Shown here: positions 1 to 8,002 of the stretch, piece after piece
Numbering within the stretch: position 1 is the first letter of the stretch
Layout of the letters: each line of letters starts with the position of its first letter
NCBI GenBank assembly: GCA_043800975.1
Contig: JAZDMK010000281.1
Coordinates: 1 to 11,063, forward strand
DNA length: 11,063 nucleotides
Origin: JAZDMK01 sp043800975
GTDB lineage: Bacteria; Bacteroidota; Bacteroidia; Bacteroidales; JAHJDW01
Direction of reading: 5' to 3'
Program-made: the position numbers and the translations under genes
The notes under the pieces: model-generated
Databases searched by the model: none
What the model saw: only the letters and a program-made list of their open reading frames with translations
Told to the model about the DNA's origin: nothing

Positions 1-2959
1 ATTTTTCTGAGTCAAAAGTTTGTAACATCTTTTTTGCGTCTTCTAACAACCTTGTGGCTTCACCTCCATAAACCGCATCTGATAATACTTCCGGATATTT
101 TGATTTTTTAAAATCCCAGGCTTTGAAAAAATAACTCCAGTTGATATAAGGTGTTAACTCCTCAACCGAGATTTTATTAAACACATGTATTCCGGGTTTA
201 GCAGGCTTTACAGGAACATAATTATTTTTGTCTGTCACAAAAGAATTCTTTCTGGCTTCATCCAGTGAAATATTTTTATGTGAAGCATTTCTTTGACTGG
301 AAAGCTCGCGCAGTTTTTCGTACTCTGCATTCACAGAAGCAACGAAAACTTTTCTTGTATTGGGATTCGACAATTGTTGACAGACATAAGCACTTTGCGA
401 AGCATCAGAAACACGAATGACAGGACCTGAATAAACCGGTGCAATTTTAACCGCCGTATGCAGCAAAGAGGTAGTAGCACCACCAATCAATAAAGGAATA
501 TTAATTTTCCTTCTTTCCATTTCGGTTGCGATCAGAATCATTTCGTCGAGCGATGGCGTAATGAGTCCGCTCAGTCCAATAACCGATGCACCCGCTTTTT
601 CCGCTTCATCCAGAATTTTATCGCCATGGACCATCACGCCCAGATCGATCACTTCAAAATTGTTGCATGCCAGCACAACACCCACAATGTTTTTTCCTAT
701 ATCATGCACATCGCCTTTGACGGTAGCTAAAACAACTTTCCCATTTTTGGAAGATGCATTATTGAGATCATCCGAACTCATATATGGATCAAGAAAGCCA
801 ACGGCCTTCTTCATTACTCTCGCTGATTTCACAACCTGCGGAAGAAACATTTTTCCCTGACCAAACAACACTCCCACCCTGTTCATTCCATCCATCAACG
901 GACCTTCGATGACAGATAATGCCGTTGAAAATTCTTTCATTGCATCGGCCATGTCGGCTTCCACAAATTCATCATTTCCTCTCAGTACAGAAAGTGCAAT
1001 GCGCTCAGCAATTTTATTATTTCGCCATTCGAGGTTCGCCTGACTTTTTTCAGTGACTTTTCCACTGTATTTTGAAGCTATATTGACAAGTTGCTCGGTG
1101 GCGTCATTTCTGCGGTTCAACAGAACATCTTCAACGGCAGTTAATAATTCTGCGGGGATATCATCATAAATACGAATCATTCCGGCATTCACAATTCCCA
1201 TATCCATTCCGGCTTTGATGCCATGATACAGAAATGCAGAATGCATGGCCTCGCGCACTGTATCATTTCCACGAAATGAAAATGAAACATTGCTGACACC
1301 ACCACTCACTTTTGCATACGGAAGATTTTCTTTGATCCATGCAGTCGCACGAAAATAATCGTTGGCATAATCGTTATGTTCATCAAGACCTGTAGCGACA
1401 GTAAGAATGTTCGGATCGAAAACAATATCCTGTGGTGGAAAATTAATTTTCTTCGTCAGCAAATCATAAGAGCGCTTACAGATTTCAATTTTTCTTTCAA
1501 AAGTAACAGCCTGACCATTTTCATCAAAGCACATCACAACAAGAGCAGCACCGTACTGCTTAATTTTTTGTGCGCGTTGCAGAAATTTATCTTCGCCTTC
1601 TTTCAGGCTGATGGAATTAACAATTCCTTTTCCCTGCAAACATTTTAATGCAGCTTCAATTACTTCCCAACGCGATGAATCAATCATAACGGGAACACGT
1701 GAAATATCAGGTTCTGACGAAATCAGATTTAAAAATTTTACGATTGCCTTTTCAGCATCAATCATGGGAGCATCCATACTGATGTCGATGATATTGGCTC
1801 CGTTCTCAATCTGTTGGCGGGCTACAGCGAGCGCTTCGGAATATTTTTCATCAGCAATCAGCTTTGCAAAACGTGCAGACCCTGCCACATTGGTGCGTTC
1901 CCCGACATTGATAAAATTTGAATTTTCATCAATTTTCAACGGTTCAAGTCCGGATAGTTTTGTAACAAATTCTTGTTTGGGAATTTTACGGGGTGGATAT
2001 TTAGCAGCCACTTCTGCTATTGCTTTAATATGATCGGGAGATGTTCCACAACAACCACCGATGATATTGATAAAACCGGAACTGCATAAATCCTCTGCAT
2101 AGACTGCCATTTCCTTCGCTGATTCATCATAGGCTCCAAAGGCATTGGGCAAACCGGCGTTGGGATATATGATTGTAGGAACAGAAGCCAGTTTAGAAAT
2201 TTCTTCAATGTATGGTCTCAGTTGCTTCGCACCCATGGCACAATTCATCCCCACTGCAAAGAGGTCTGCATGCGAAATCGAAATGTAAAAAGCCTCTAAA
2301 GTTTGTCCCGACAAGGTTCTTCCGCTGGCATCTGAAATCGTTACAGAAACCATTACAGGCAAACGCTTGCCGGATGTCTGAAAATATTCTTCCGCAGCGA
2401 ACAAAGCTGCTTTGCAATTCAGTGTATCAAAAACGGTTTCTATTAAAAGTAAATCTGCACCGCCTTCGGCAAGTCCGGATATTTGTTCAAGATAGGCTTC
2501 AGCCATCTGATCAAATGTAACTGCACGAAATCCGGGATCATTCACATCGGGCGACATAGAACACGTTTTTCCGGTAGGCCCGATAGAGCCTGCCACAAAG
2601 CGCGGTTTATCAGCAGTTGAAAATTTTAATGCAGCGTCTTTCGCAATACGGGCCGCCTGAAAATTTATTTCATAGACATATTTTTCAAGGTTATAATCTG
2701 CCTGTGAAACAGAAGTCGAATTAAAAGAGCAGGTTTCAATAATATCAGCACCGGATTGCAAATAATTTTCATGAATCTTTTGTATGACGTGAGGCATTGT
2801 AAGAACAAGCACATCATTATTACCTTTCAGGTTGCAGGCGTGATTAGCAAATTTTTCTCCGCGATAATCTTTTTCTTCCAGCTTGAATTGCTGAACCTGG
2901 GTACCCATCGCTCCGTCGAGAATCAGAATGCGTTTTTGTATGGCCTCTTGAATTGTCAT
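1..2959 (-). CDS. metH: Cobalamin-dependent methionine synthase MetH, 3' part cut by the window edge
   Basis: Transfers a methyl group from 5-methyl-tetrahydrofolate through cobalamin to homocysteine, giving methionine and THF in the cytoplasm. The frame is open for 986 codons from the ATG at 2959 (start MTIQEAIQKRILILDGAMGT) to the window edge, without a frameshift. The homocysteine-binding barrel covers about residues 5-325, with zinc ligands C240 (GMNC), C303 and C304 (GGCCGT). The pterin-binding domain starts near 348 (NFINVGERTNVAGSARF) and runs to about 610. A cap of about 640-735 precedes the B12 domain, whose GDVHDIGKN motif (749-757) carries the cobalt ligand H752. The activation (AdoMet-binding) domain begins near 910 and is incomplete. 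Full-length homologues have roughly 1220-1230 residues, so about 240 lie outside. An in-frame stop lies closely upstream of the ATG, which fixes the start. It is divergent from metF, the enzyme that makes its methyl donor. Confidence 0.97.
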   Translation of the reverse strand, partial: MTIQEAIQKRILILDGAMGTQVQQFKLEEKDYRGEKFANHACNLKGNNDVLVLTMPHVIQKIHENYLQSGADIIETCSFNSTSVSQADYNLEKYVYEINFQAARIAKDAALKFSTADKPRFVAGSIGPTGKTCSMSPDVNDPGFRAVTFDQMAEAYLEQISGLAEGGADLLLIETVFDTLNCKAALFAAEEYFQTSGKRLPVMVSVTISDASGRTLSGQTLEAFYISISHADLFAVGMNCAMGAKQLRPYIEEISKLASVPTIIYPNAGLPNAFGAYDESAKEMAVYAEDLCSSGFINIIGGCCGTSPDHIKAIAEVAAKYPPRKIPKQEFVTKLSGLEPLKIDENSNFINVGERTNVAGSARFAKLIADEKYSEALAVARQQIENGANIIDISMDAPMIDAEKAIVKFLNLISSEPDISRVPVMIDSSRWEVIEAALKCLQGKGIVNSISLKEGEDKFLQRAQKIKQYGAALVVMCFDENGQAVTFERKIEICKRSYDLLTKKINFPPQDIVFDPNILTVATGLDEHNDYANDYFRATAWIKENLPYAKVSGGVSNVSFSFRGNDTVREAMHSAFLYHGIKAGMDMGIVNAGMIRIYDDIPAELLTAVEDVLLNRRNDATEQLVNIASKYSGKVTEKSQANLEWRNNKIAERIALSVLRGNDEFVEADMADAMKEFSTALSVIEGPLMDGMNRVGVLFGQGKMFLPQVVKSARVMKKAVGFLDPYMSSDDLNNASSKNGKVVLATVKGDVHDIGKNIVGVVLACNNFEVIDLGVMVHGDKILDEAEKAGASVIGLSGLITPSLDEMILIATEMERRKINIPLLIGGATTSLLHTAVKIAPVYSGPVIRVSDASQSAYVCQQLSNPNTRKVFVASVNAEYEKLRELSSQRNASHKNISLDEARKNSFVTDKNNYVPVKPAKPGIHVFNKISVEELTPYINWSYFFKAWDFKKSKYPEVLSDAVYGGEATRLLEDAKKMLQTFDSEK

Positions 2960-2979
2960 GCTCAGGTTGTAAATTTTTC

Positions 2980-2987
2980 TAATTTTG
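2980..2987 (+). promoter_or_regulatory. Putative -10 box of metF, facing the metH box
   Basis: The plus strand reads TAATTTTG, a full match to TAnnTTTG, 68 bases before the metF ATG. It faces the minus-strand metH box with only CA between them (TAATTTTG-CA-CAAAGTTA). A start here would give metF a leader of about 60 nt holding the purine-rich repeat at 3003-3042. No clear -33 element is seen. Confidence 0.4.
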
Positions 2988-2989
2988 CA

Positions 2990-2997
2990 CAAAGTTA
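2990..2997 (-). promoter_or_regulatory. Putative -10 box of metH
   Basis: Read on the minus strand this is TAACTTTG, a full match to the Bacteroidota -10 consensus TAnnTTTG. It lies 30 bases before the metH ATG, implying a leader of roughly 25 nt. I could not find a convincing TTTG-type -33 element at the proper distance, so the call rests on the -10 box and position alone. Confidence 0.45.
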
Positions 2998-3002
2998 ATA
3001 AA

Positions 3003-3042
3003 AGACGGAAGATAGAAGTCAGAAGTCGGAAGACCGAAGACC
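3003..3042 (+). repeat. Purine-rich GAAGNC-type degenerate tandem repeat in the metF leader
   Basis: Forty bases consist of repeated 6-8-base units such as GGAAGATA, GAAGTCA, GAAGTCGG and AAGACCG, nearly all purine apart from T or C at regular places. It fills the space between the metF -10 box and its start codon. From memory, similar GAAGTCGGAAG runs are scattered between genes in Bacteroidota; that is recollection, not a search result. It does not code for anything and shows no strong hairpin. Confidence 0.7.
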
Positions 3043-3055
3043 AAAAATTTTCAAC

Positions 3056-4012
3056 ATGAAAGTAACAGAACACATCAAGGATTTAAAGAAAACGATTTTT
3101 ACGTTTGAAGTATTACCTCCGTTGAAAGGAGAAAGTATTCATGCTTTGTATCGTATGCTGGATCCTTTAATGGAATTTAAGCCACCCTTTATCAATGTTA
3201 CATATCACCGTTCGGAATACGTTTATAAAAAATTACCTAACGGATATTTGCAGAAAGTGGCTGTGCGCAAACGTCCCGGAACAGTTGGTATTTGCGCAGC
3301 GATTATGAACCGGTATAAAGTGGATACCGTTCCTCATATTATTTGCGGTGGTTTCACAAGGGAAGAAACAGAAGATGCCCTGCTGGATCTTCATTATATC
3401 GGAATTGAAAATGTACTCGCCCTGCGCGGTGATCCTCCCCGCAATGAAAAAGATTTCAAGCCTGAAGAAGGTGGTCATGGTTATGCTGTTGATTTGGTTA
3501 AGCAAATCATCAATATCAATCAGGGAAAATACATGGAAGAGGATTTAAAGAACGGAATCCGAACCAATTTCTGTGTGGGCGTGGCCGGATATCCTGAAAA
3601 ACATTTTGAATCCCCCAATCTGGAAGAGGATCTGCACTGGGTGAAAGCGAAAGCTGATGCTGGTGCTGAGTTCATCGTAACGCAGATGTTTTATGACAAT
3701 AAAAATTATTTTCAGTTTGTAGAAAACTGCCGTAAGACGGGAATTACGATCCCGATTATTCCCGGTTTGAAGCCGATTGTTTCGAAAAAGCAAATCAAAG
3801 CACTTCCAAAAACTTTCAACATTGATATTCCTTTTGAACTTTCCCAAGAACTTGAAAAATGCAGCAATGAAGAACAAGCCTGCGAAGTTGGAAAAGAGTG
3901 GTTATATCATCAGACAAAAGAACTGATAGCAGCGGACATTCCCTGCGTTCATTTCTTTACCATGAGCAATGATGCCGCTTCACTGGCTGAAGTGGTTAAA
4001 AAAGTTTTTTAG
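3056..4012 (+). CDS. metF: 5,10-methylenetetrahydrofolate reductase MetF
   Basis: Reduces 5,10-methylene-THF to 5-methyl-THF using FAD, supplying the methyl donor used by the neighbouring MetH. The 318-residue product is a single TIM barrel of the usual bacterial size, without the eukaryotic regulatory domain. Family marks are the N-terminal TFEVLPP with the probable catalytic E18, NVTYH near 48-52, ALRGDPP with D126 in the flavin/folate site, TQMFYDN at 209-215, IPIIPGLKPI near 232-241, and CVHFFTM at 297-303. The ATG start gives the family's normal N-terminus. No Shine-Dalgarno sequence is visible upstream (the bases before ATG are TTTTCAAC), as is common in Bacteroidota. It is divergent from metH across a 96-bp gap that probably holds both promoters, so shared control is plausible. 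No rho-independent terminator follows it. Confidence 0.97.
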   Translation: MKVTEHIKDLKKTIFTFEVLPPLKGESIHALYRMLDPLMEFKPPFINVTYHRSEYVYKKLPNGYLQKVAVRKRPGTVGICAAIMNRYKVDTVPHIICGGFTREETEDALLDLHYIGIENVLALRGDPPRNEKDFKPEEGGHGYAVDLVKQIININQGKYMEEDLKNGIRTNFCVGVAGYPEKHFESPNLEEDLHWVKAKADAGAEFIVTQMFYDNKNYFQFVENCRKTGITIPIIPGLKPIVSKKQIKALPKTFNIDIPFELSQELEKCSNEEQACEVGKEWLYHQTKELIAADIPCVHFFTMSNDAASLAEVVKKVF

Positions 4013-4171
4013 TTTCCTGACTAAATATTAAAACTAAACAATTTCCCATTTTCTTAACATTCCAAAACTACCGTAATTCGTTTTAGAGAGACTTTCGTGC
4101 TAGTTACTAAGGGTTAATCACATTCGTCGTGTTTGAATTTTACTTACATTCGTCTTCTCAAAAAAACCAAT
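4013..4171 (+). other. Intergenic region between metF and the FN3 repeat protein
   Basis: These 159 AT-rich bases hold no gene and no GC-rich hairpin terminator for metF. The nine-base sequence ACATTCGTC occurs twice, at 4120-4128 and 4146-4154, spaced 26 bp apart; the second copy overlaps the putative -10 box of the downstream gene. Nothing else is recognised. Confidence 0.6.
4145..4152 (+). promoter_or_regulatory. Putative -10 box of the FN3 repeat protein gene
   Basis: TACATTCG differs from the Bacteroidota -10 consensus TAnnTTTG at one base and lies 27 bases before the ATG at 4172, implying a leader of around 10-15 nt. A TTTG at 4132-4135 is too close to act as its -33 element. This is a weak call. 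Confidence 0.3.
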
Positions 4172-7100
4172 ATGAAAAAACGTATACTTTTTATTTTATT
4201 CGCTGCAGTCGTTAACATATCTGCAGCATTTGCTTTATTGACAACGCCCGTTCAGGTTTCTCCAACCCATGGAGCAATCGGGCAGAATGTAAATGCATTT
4301 CTTGACTGGAATACTTCAGTAGGTGCTTCCTGGTATGAAGTGAAAGTGGGCACCAGTCCTACGCTTGCAGGCGCATCCCTTGTCAACACTGCTACGAACA
4401 GTTATTATTACTGCGTCAACCTTTTCTTTAACACTACTTATTACTGGTCTGTTCGTGCCAAGAGTGCTTCTGATTCTTCTGCCTGGTCAATCATCTGGCA
4501 GTTTACAACCATGGATGCACCAACACTTGTTTCACCAGCGAATAATGCAGTTAACCAAAATGCCAATGCATTTCTGGATTGGAACAGTGTGAGCGGGATT
4601 ACAAATTATGATGTGGAAATTGACACCAATGCTGCATTTAACACATCTTTTCATGAATATCATTCTACCGTTAGCGGTACTGATTATTATTATTGTTCAA
4701 ATTTACATTTCGGACAGAAATATTATTGGCGCGCAAGGGCAAGGCATGCAACCGATACCAGTTCGTGGACATCAACCTGGGCTTTCCGCGTGATGAATAA
4801 TGTAACGCTTGTTTCACCAGCCAACAATGCAGTCAATCAAAATGCAAATGCATTTTTAGATTGGAATAGTGTAACCGGAATTACGAACTACGATGTAGAA
4901 CTTGATACCAGCGCGGCTTTCAACACTTCATTTCACGAATACAATTCTACCGTAAGCGGAACCGATTATCGTTACTGTTCGAATTTACGATTCGGTCAAA
5001 AATATTATTGGCGTGCAAGAGCAAGGCATGCAACCGATACAACGGCATGGTCGGCCACATGGGCTTTCCGCGTGATGGATGGCGTTACATTGTCTTCACC
5101 AACCAACAATGCGACCAACCTGAATGCAAATGCATTTCTGGATTGGAACAGTGTTACCGGAATTACTAATTATGATGTAGAGCTTGATACCAGCGCAGCT
5201 TTCAACACTTCATTTCACGAATACAATTCAACGGTAAGCGGAACCGACTATCGTTACTGTTCGAATTTACGTTTCGGCCAAAAATATTACTGGCGTGCCA
5301 GAGCAAGGCATGCAACCGATACAACTGCATGGTCGCCCACATGGGCTTTTCGCGTGATGGATGGCGTTACATTGTCTTCACCAACCAACAATGCAACCAA
5401 CCTGAATGCAAATGCATTTTTAGATTGGAACAGTGTGAGCGGAATTACAAACTACGATGTAGAACTTGATACCAGCGCGGCTTTCAACACCTCGTTCCAC
5501 GAATACAATTCTACAGTTAGCGGAACCGATTATCGTTACTGTTCGAATTTACGTTTCGGACAAAAATACTACTGGAGAGCCAGAGCAAGGCATGCAGCAG
5601 ATACAACTACATGGTCGGCCACATGGGCATTCCGTGTGATGAACAATGTTACATTGTCTTCACCCACCAACAATGCAACAAACCTGAATGCAAATGCCTT
5701 TCTGGATTGGAACAGTGTGAGCGGTATTACGAATTATGATGTGGAAATTGATACCAGTGCTGCTTTTAACACATCTTTTCATGAATATCACTCTACGGTA
5801 AGCGGAACAGATTATTACTACTGTGCCGATTTGCAGTTCGGACAAAAATATTACTGGAGAGCCAGAGCACGCCATGCCGTGGATACAACTGTATGGTCGC
5901 CGACATGGGCATTCACAGTGATGAACAGCATGTCGCTGGTTTCACCCACCAACAATGCAACCAGTGTGGATGCGAATGTTTATCTTGACTGGAGCGCTGT
6001 AAGCGGAATCACAAATTATGATGCTGAATTTGACACCACCACTTCTTTCAATTCACCCCTGCACGTTTATATCAGCACTGCCAGCGGCGTATCCGGCTAC
6101 ACCACATCCAACCTTCGTTTCGAAACCAAATATTACTGGCGTGCACGTTCCCGTCATTCTGTTGACACAACTGTCTGGTCAGCAATCTGGAACTTCACCA
6201 CACGCAGTTATCCAGGTTTGGTGTCACCTGCCAACGGCGCAACGGGTGTATCATTAAATCTGGTGCTAGACTGGAATGCAGTAAATGCGATCACGAATTA
6301 TCATTATGAATATTCTACCGATCCTGCATTCAGTACATCGGTATATGGAACGACAGCATCGGGCACATCACAGGTTACAGCTGCCAGCCTGAGTTACGGA
6401 ACAACTTATTACTGGCGTGTACGCTGTGCACATGCAGTTGATACTTCTGCATGGTCCGCACCCTGGTCGTTTACAACGTTGTATCAATTGACGACACCAG
6501 TCACATTATCAAGCCCTGCTAACAGTGCCACAGGTGTTCTGAATCCGATTGTACTGCAATGGCAAACATACGCTACAGCCATATTCTATGAATATATGTA
6601 TGATGTTAATTCATCCTTTACTGCTCCCGTTTCAGGAACAACTACCCAGAATAATATCAACGTGGGTAATTTTCCTTCCGGCACCACTTACTACTGGAAA
6701 GTGCGCGCAAACAACGGAAGCGGTTACTCACCCTGGTCAACGGTATGGAACTTTACCATGGAAGGTTTGGGAACACCCATTCTGGTAAGTCCGGCCAACG
6801 GAGCAACCGCAATCCCGACCGCATCTGTTTTGTTAAACTGGGATGACGCCAGCAGCGCTGCGTATTATGTTTATGAATATGACACGGATATTCTTTTCCC
6901 TGCACCTGTTACAAATTCTGCTACCATTTCGGAAGCAACTATCAGCGGACTCGCTTTGAACACTACTTATTTCTGGCGTGTACGATCGCATGACGGCGTG
7001 GTTACGCTTTCTCCCTGGTCAACCATCTGGCAGTTCACAACGGAAACAGGAATCGGCATCGAAGAAAAAAGCTTGAGCATGCTTGTATATCCTAACCCTG

Positions 7101-7306
7101 CAACTGATTTTATTTTTGTGGAAACAAATAATTCATCACAGATGGCAATAGAAATTATGGATATTACAGGTTCTGTTGTGTTGTTGAAAGATGAAAATTA
7201 TTTTTCGAAAAAGCAGATCAATGTTTCGGGATTGACACCGGGCACGTATTTATTACGAATTACAGATGGAACGCAACCACACCTTATGCGTTTTATAAAA
7301 ATGTAA
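4172..7306 (+). CDS. Secreted fibronectin-III-like repeat protein with T9SS type A sorting domain
   Basis: A 1044-residue exported protein, probably a surface adhesin or scaffold; no catalytic domain is visible and the binding partner is unknown. Residues 1-21 are a signal peptide (MKKR, hydrophobic stretch, likely cut after AFA). Ten FN3-like repeats follow: 22-115, 116-209, 210-303, 304-397, 398-491, 492-585, 586-679, 680-772, 773-865 and 866-959. Each has an opening L(V/S)SP.N.A, a DWN strand, a (K/T)YYWRARA-type strand and a closing W(S/T)..W.F. Repeats 2-6 are nearly identical. Residues 960-1044 form the type A sorting domain (VYPNPATD, later GLTPGTYLLRI and RFIKM), which directs passage through the type IX secretion system. 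The ATG at 4172 gives a clean signal peptide; a TTG 39 bases upstream would add thirteen residues before it and is unlikely. A strong terminator lies about 90 bp downstream. The gene appears monocistronic, with no functional link to its neighbours. Confidence 0.93.
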   Translation: MKKRILFILFAAVVNISAAFALLTTPVQVSPTHGAIGQNVNAFLDWNTSVGASWYEVKVGTSPTLAGASLVNTATNSYYYCVNLFFNTTYYWSVRAKSASDSSAWSIIWQFTTMDAPTLVSPANNAVNQNANAFLDWNSVSGITNYDVEIDTNAAFNTSFHEYHSTVSGTDYYYCSNLHFGQKYYWRARARHATDTSSWTSTWAFRVMNNVTLVSPANNAVNQNANAFLDWNSVTGITNYDVELDTSAAFNTSFHEYNSTVSGTDYRYCSNLRFGQKYYWRARARHATDTTAWSATWAFRVMDGVTLSSPTNNATNLNANAFLDWNSVTGITNYDVELDTSAAFNTSFHEYNSTVSGTDYRYCSNLRFGQKYYWRARARHATDTTAWSPTWAFRVMDGVTLSSPTNNATNLNANAFLDWNSVSGITNYDVELDTSAAFNTSFHEYNSTVSGTDYRYCSNLRFGQKYYWRARARHAADTTTWSATWAFRVMNNVTLSSPTNNATNLNANAFLDWNSVSGITNYDVEIDTSAAFNTSFHEYHSTVSGTDYYYCADLQFGQKYYWRARARHAVDTTVWSPTWAFTVMNSMSLVSPTNNATSVDANVYLDWSAVSGITNYDAEFDTTTSFNSPLHVYISTASGVSGYTTSNLRFETKYYWRARSRHSVDTTVWSAIWNFTTRSYPGLVSPANGATGVSLNLVLDWNAVNAITNYHYEYSTDPAFSTSVYGTTASGTSQVTAASLSYGTTYYWRVRCAHAVDTSAWSAPWSFTTLYQLTTPVTLSSPANSATGVLNPIVLQWQTYATAIFYEYMYDVNSSFTAPVSGTTTQNNINVGNFPSGTTYYWKVRANNGSGYSPWSTVWNFTMEGLGTPILVSPANGATAIPTASVLLNWDDASSAAYYVYEYDTDILFPAPVTNSATISEATISGLALNTTYFWRVRSHDGVVTLSPWSTIWQFTTETGIGIEEKSLSMLVYPNPATDFIFVETNNSSQMAIEIMDITGSVVLLKDENYFSKKQINVSGLTPGTYLLRITDGTQPHLMRFIKM
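4235..7048 (+). repeat. Array of ten FN3-like repeats, 279-282 bp each
   Basis: Unit starts are 4235, 4517, 4799, 5081, 5363, 5645, 5927, 6209, 6488 and 6767. Units 1-7 and 10 are exactly 282 bp and units 8 and 9 are 279 bp, so the frame is always kept. Units 2-6 (4517-5926) are the near-identical core; similarity falls off in units 7-10 and in unit 1. Each of units 1-6 has one cysteine, always at position 60 (residues 81, 175, 269, 363, 457 and 551). Unit 7 has none, and unit 8 has one elsewhere (residue 752). Confidence 0.92.
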
Positions 7307-7310
7307 ATGC

Positions 7311-7389
7311 GTTAATCGTTATTGGTTAATCGTTATTCGATAACCGAAAACATTTGACATTTTACATTTACACTCTGACATTTGACATT
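7311..7389 (+). repeat. Two intergenic low-complexity direct repeats after the FN3 gene
   Basis: The 13-mer GTTAATCGTTATT occurs at 7311-7323 and 7325-7337. The 12-mer ACATTTGACATT occurs at 7350-7361 and 7378-7389, with a related TTTTACATTTACA between the copies. The stretch lies between the stop codon of the FN3 gene and its terminator and does not code for protein. From memory, TGACATTTGACATT and TTAATCGTTAATCG runs are common between genes in Bacteroidota; I could not verify this here. Confidence 0.75.
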
Positions 7390-7396
7390 AAAATAG

Positions 7397-7428
7397 AATC
7401 CCGCTTCAGCAATGTTGCGGGATTTTTT
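7397..7428 (+). terminator. Rho-independent terminator of the FN3 gene, possibly bidirectional
   Basis: A perfect 8-bp stem, AATCCCGC (7397-7404) with GCGGGATT (7417-7424), encloses a 12-nt loop and is followed by a T run (7423-7428). On the plus strand it ends transcripts from the FN3 gene. The T run reaches the pabA stop codon (7427-7429), so the hairpin lies directly behind pabA on the minus strand too. There it is followed only by CTATTTTA, a weaker U tract, so action in that direction is less certain. Confidence 0.85.
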
Positions 7429-7996
7429 ATTTCATCTCAAGCCAGTTCTTAATGATCATTTTTCCCGATTCAGTCATATACGATTCAGGGTGGAACTGCA
7501 CTCCAAATAAATTATTTTCATTGTGCTGCAAAGCCATTATGTGATTATCATCCAGCGAACGGGCCGAAACGATTAATCCGGCTGGAAGCGAGCTTTCATC
7601 CACTACCCAGGAGTGATATCTTCCTGCCTTGAAATTAATGATTCCTTTAAAAAGAGAATCTGAATTTAAAATTTCAATTTCTGAAATGTGCCCGTGTAAT
7701 GGTTTTTCAACATGCCTCAACTTTGCGCCCAGGGCAACAGCAATACACTGATGGCCGAGACAAACGCCCAGTATCGAAGCTTGATTATTGTGTTTTATCA
7801 GATGTAAAGTTTTTTCATATTCTTCTGGAAGACCAGGTCCGGGAGATAATAAAATGTGTGAATAAATTTTCGTTTTACTCAAATCCAAATCATCATAACT
7901 CACAACAGTAACCTCTGACACTCCGCATTCATTCAGCAATTGAACGAGGTTGTAGGTAAAGGAATCGTTGTGATCTATGAGAAGAATTTTGTGCAA
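7427..7996 (-). CDS. pabA: Aminodeoxychorismate/anthranilate synthase glutaminase subunit PabA (class I glutamine amidotransferase)
   Basis: Releases ammonia from glutamine and passes it to the chorismate-binding subunit, here most likely PabB next door, to make 4-amino-4-deoxychorismate for p-aminobenzoate and folate. In many bacteria the same subunit also serves TrpE. From the TTG at 7996 the product has 189 residues, normal for the family, and begins MHKILLIDHNDSFTYNL, matching the usual PabA/TrpG N-terminus. The oxyanion segment SPGPGLP is at 51-57, the nucleophile C79 is in GVCLGHQ, and H169 and E171 are in FGVQFHPES. An in-frame TTG at 8023 would add nine residues (starting MKGDKGG) encoded by the intergenic C/G repeat and is unlikely. 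No ATG is available in frame. It is transcribed away from pabB, not in one operon with it. TrpG is an alternative name; the context favours PabA. Confidence 0.92.
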   Translation of the reverse strand: MHKILLIDHNDSFTYNLVQLLNECGVSEVTVVSYDDLDLSKTKIYSHILLSPGPGLPEEYEKTLHLIKHNNQASILGVCLGHQCIAVALGAKLRHVEKPLHGHISEIEILNSDSLFKGIINFKAGRYHSWVVDESSLPAGLIVSARSLDDNHIMALQHNENNLFGVQFHPESYMTESGKMIIKNWLEMK

Positions 7997-8002
7997 TTTA
8001 CA

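Noticed and set aside
1611..2033. Open frame of 140 codons on the plus strand inside metH
   Set aside because: It lies antisense to the conserved MetH coding sequence, has no family-like sequence, and is explained as a shadow frame; the same holds for the other plus-strand frames at 561-2998.
2960..3055. SAM or cobalamin riboswitch ahead of metH or metF
   Set aside because: The gap is only 96 bp, is largely a purine repeat and promoter boxes, and shows neither the B12-box nor a SAM-type stem set.
3996..4011. A6-G-T6-like sequence at the end of metF as a terminator
   Set aside because: It is coding AT-only sequence with no GC stem, so it is unlikely to terminate transcription.
4133..4171. 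Upstream TTG start for the FN3 protein
   Set aside because: It would put thirteen residues before MKKRILF and spoil the signal peptide; the ATG at 4172 is better.
4235..7048. Repeat array considered as CRISPR or a mobile element
   Set aside because: The units are 279-282 bp, contiguous and in frame within one gene; there are no spacers, no terminal inverted repeats and no transposase.
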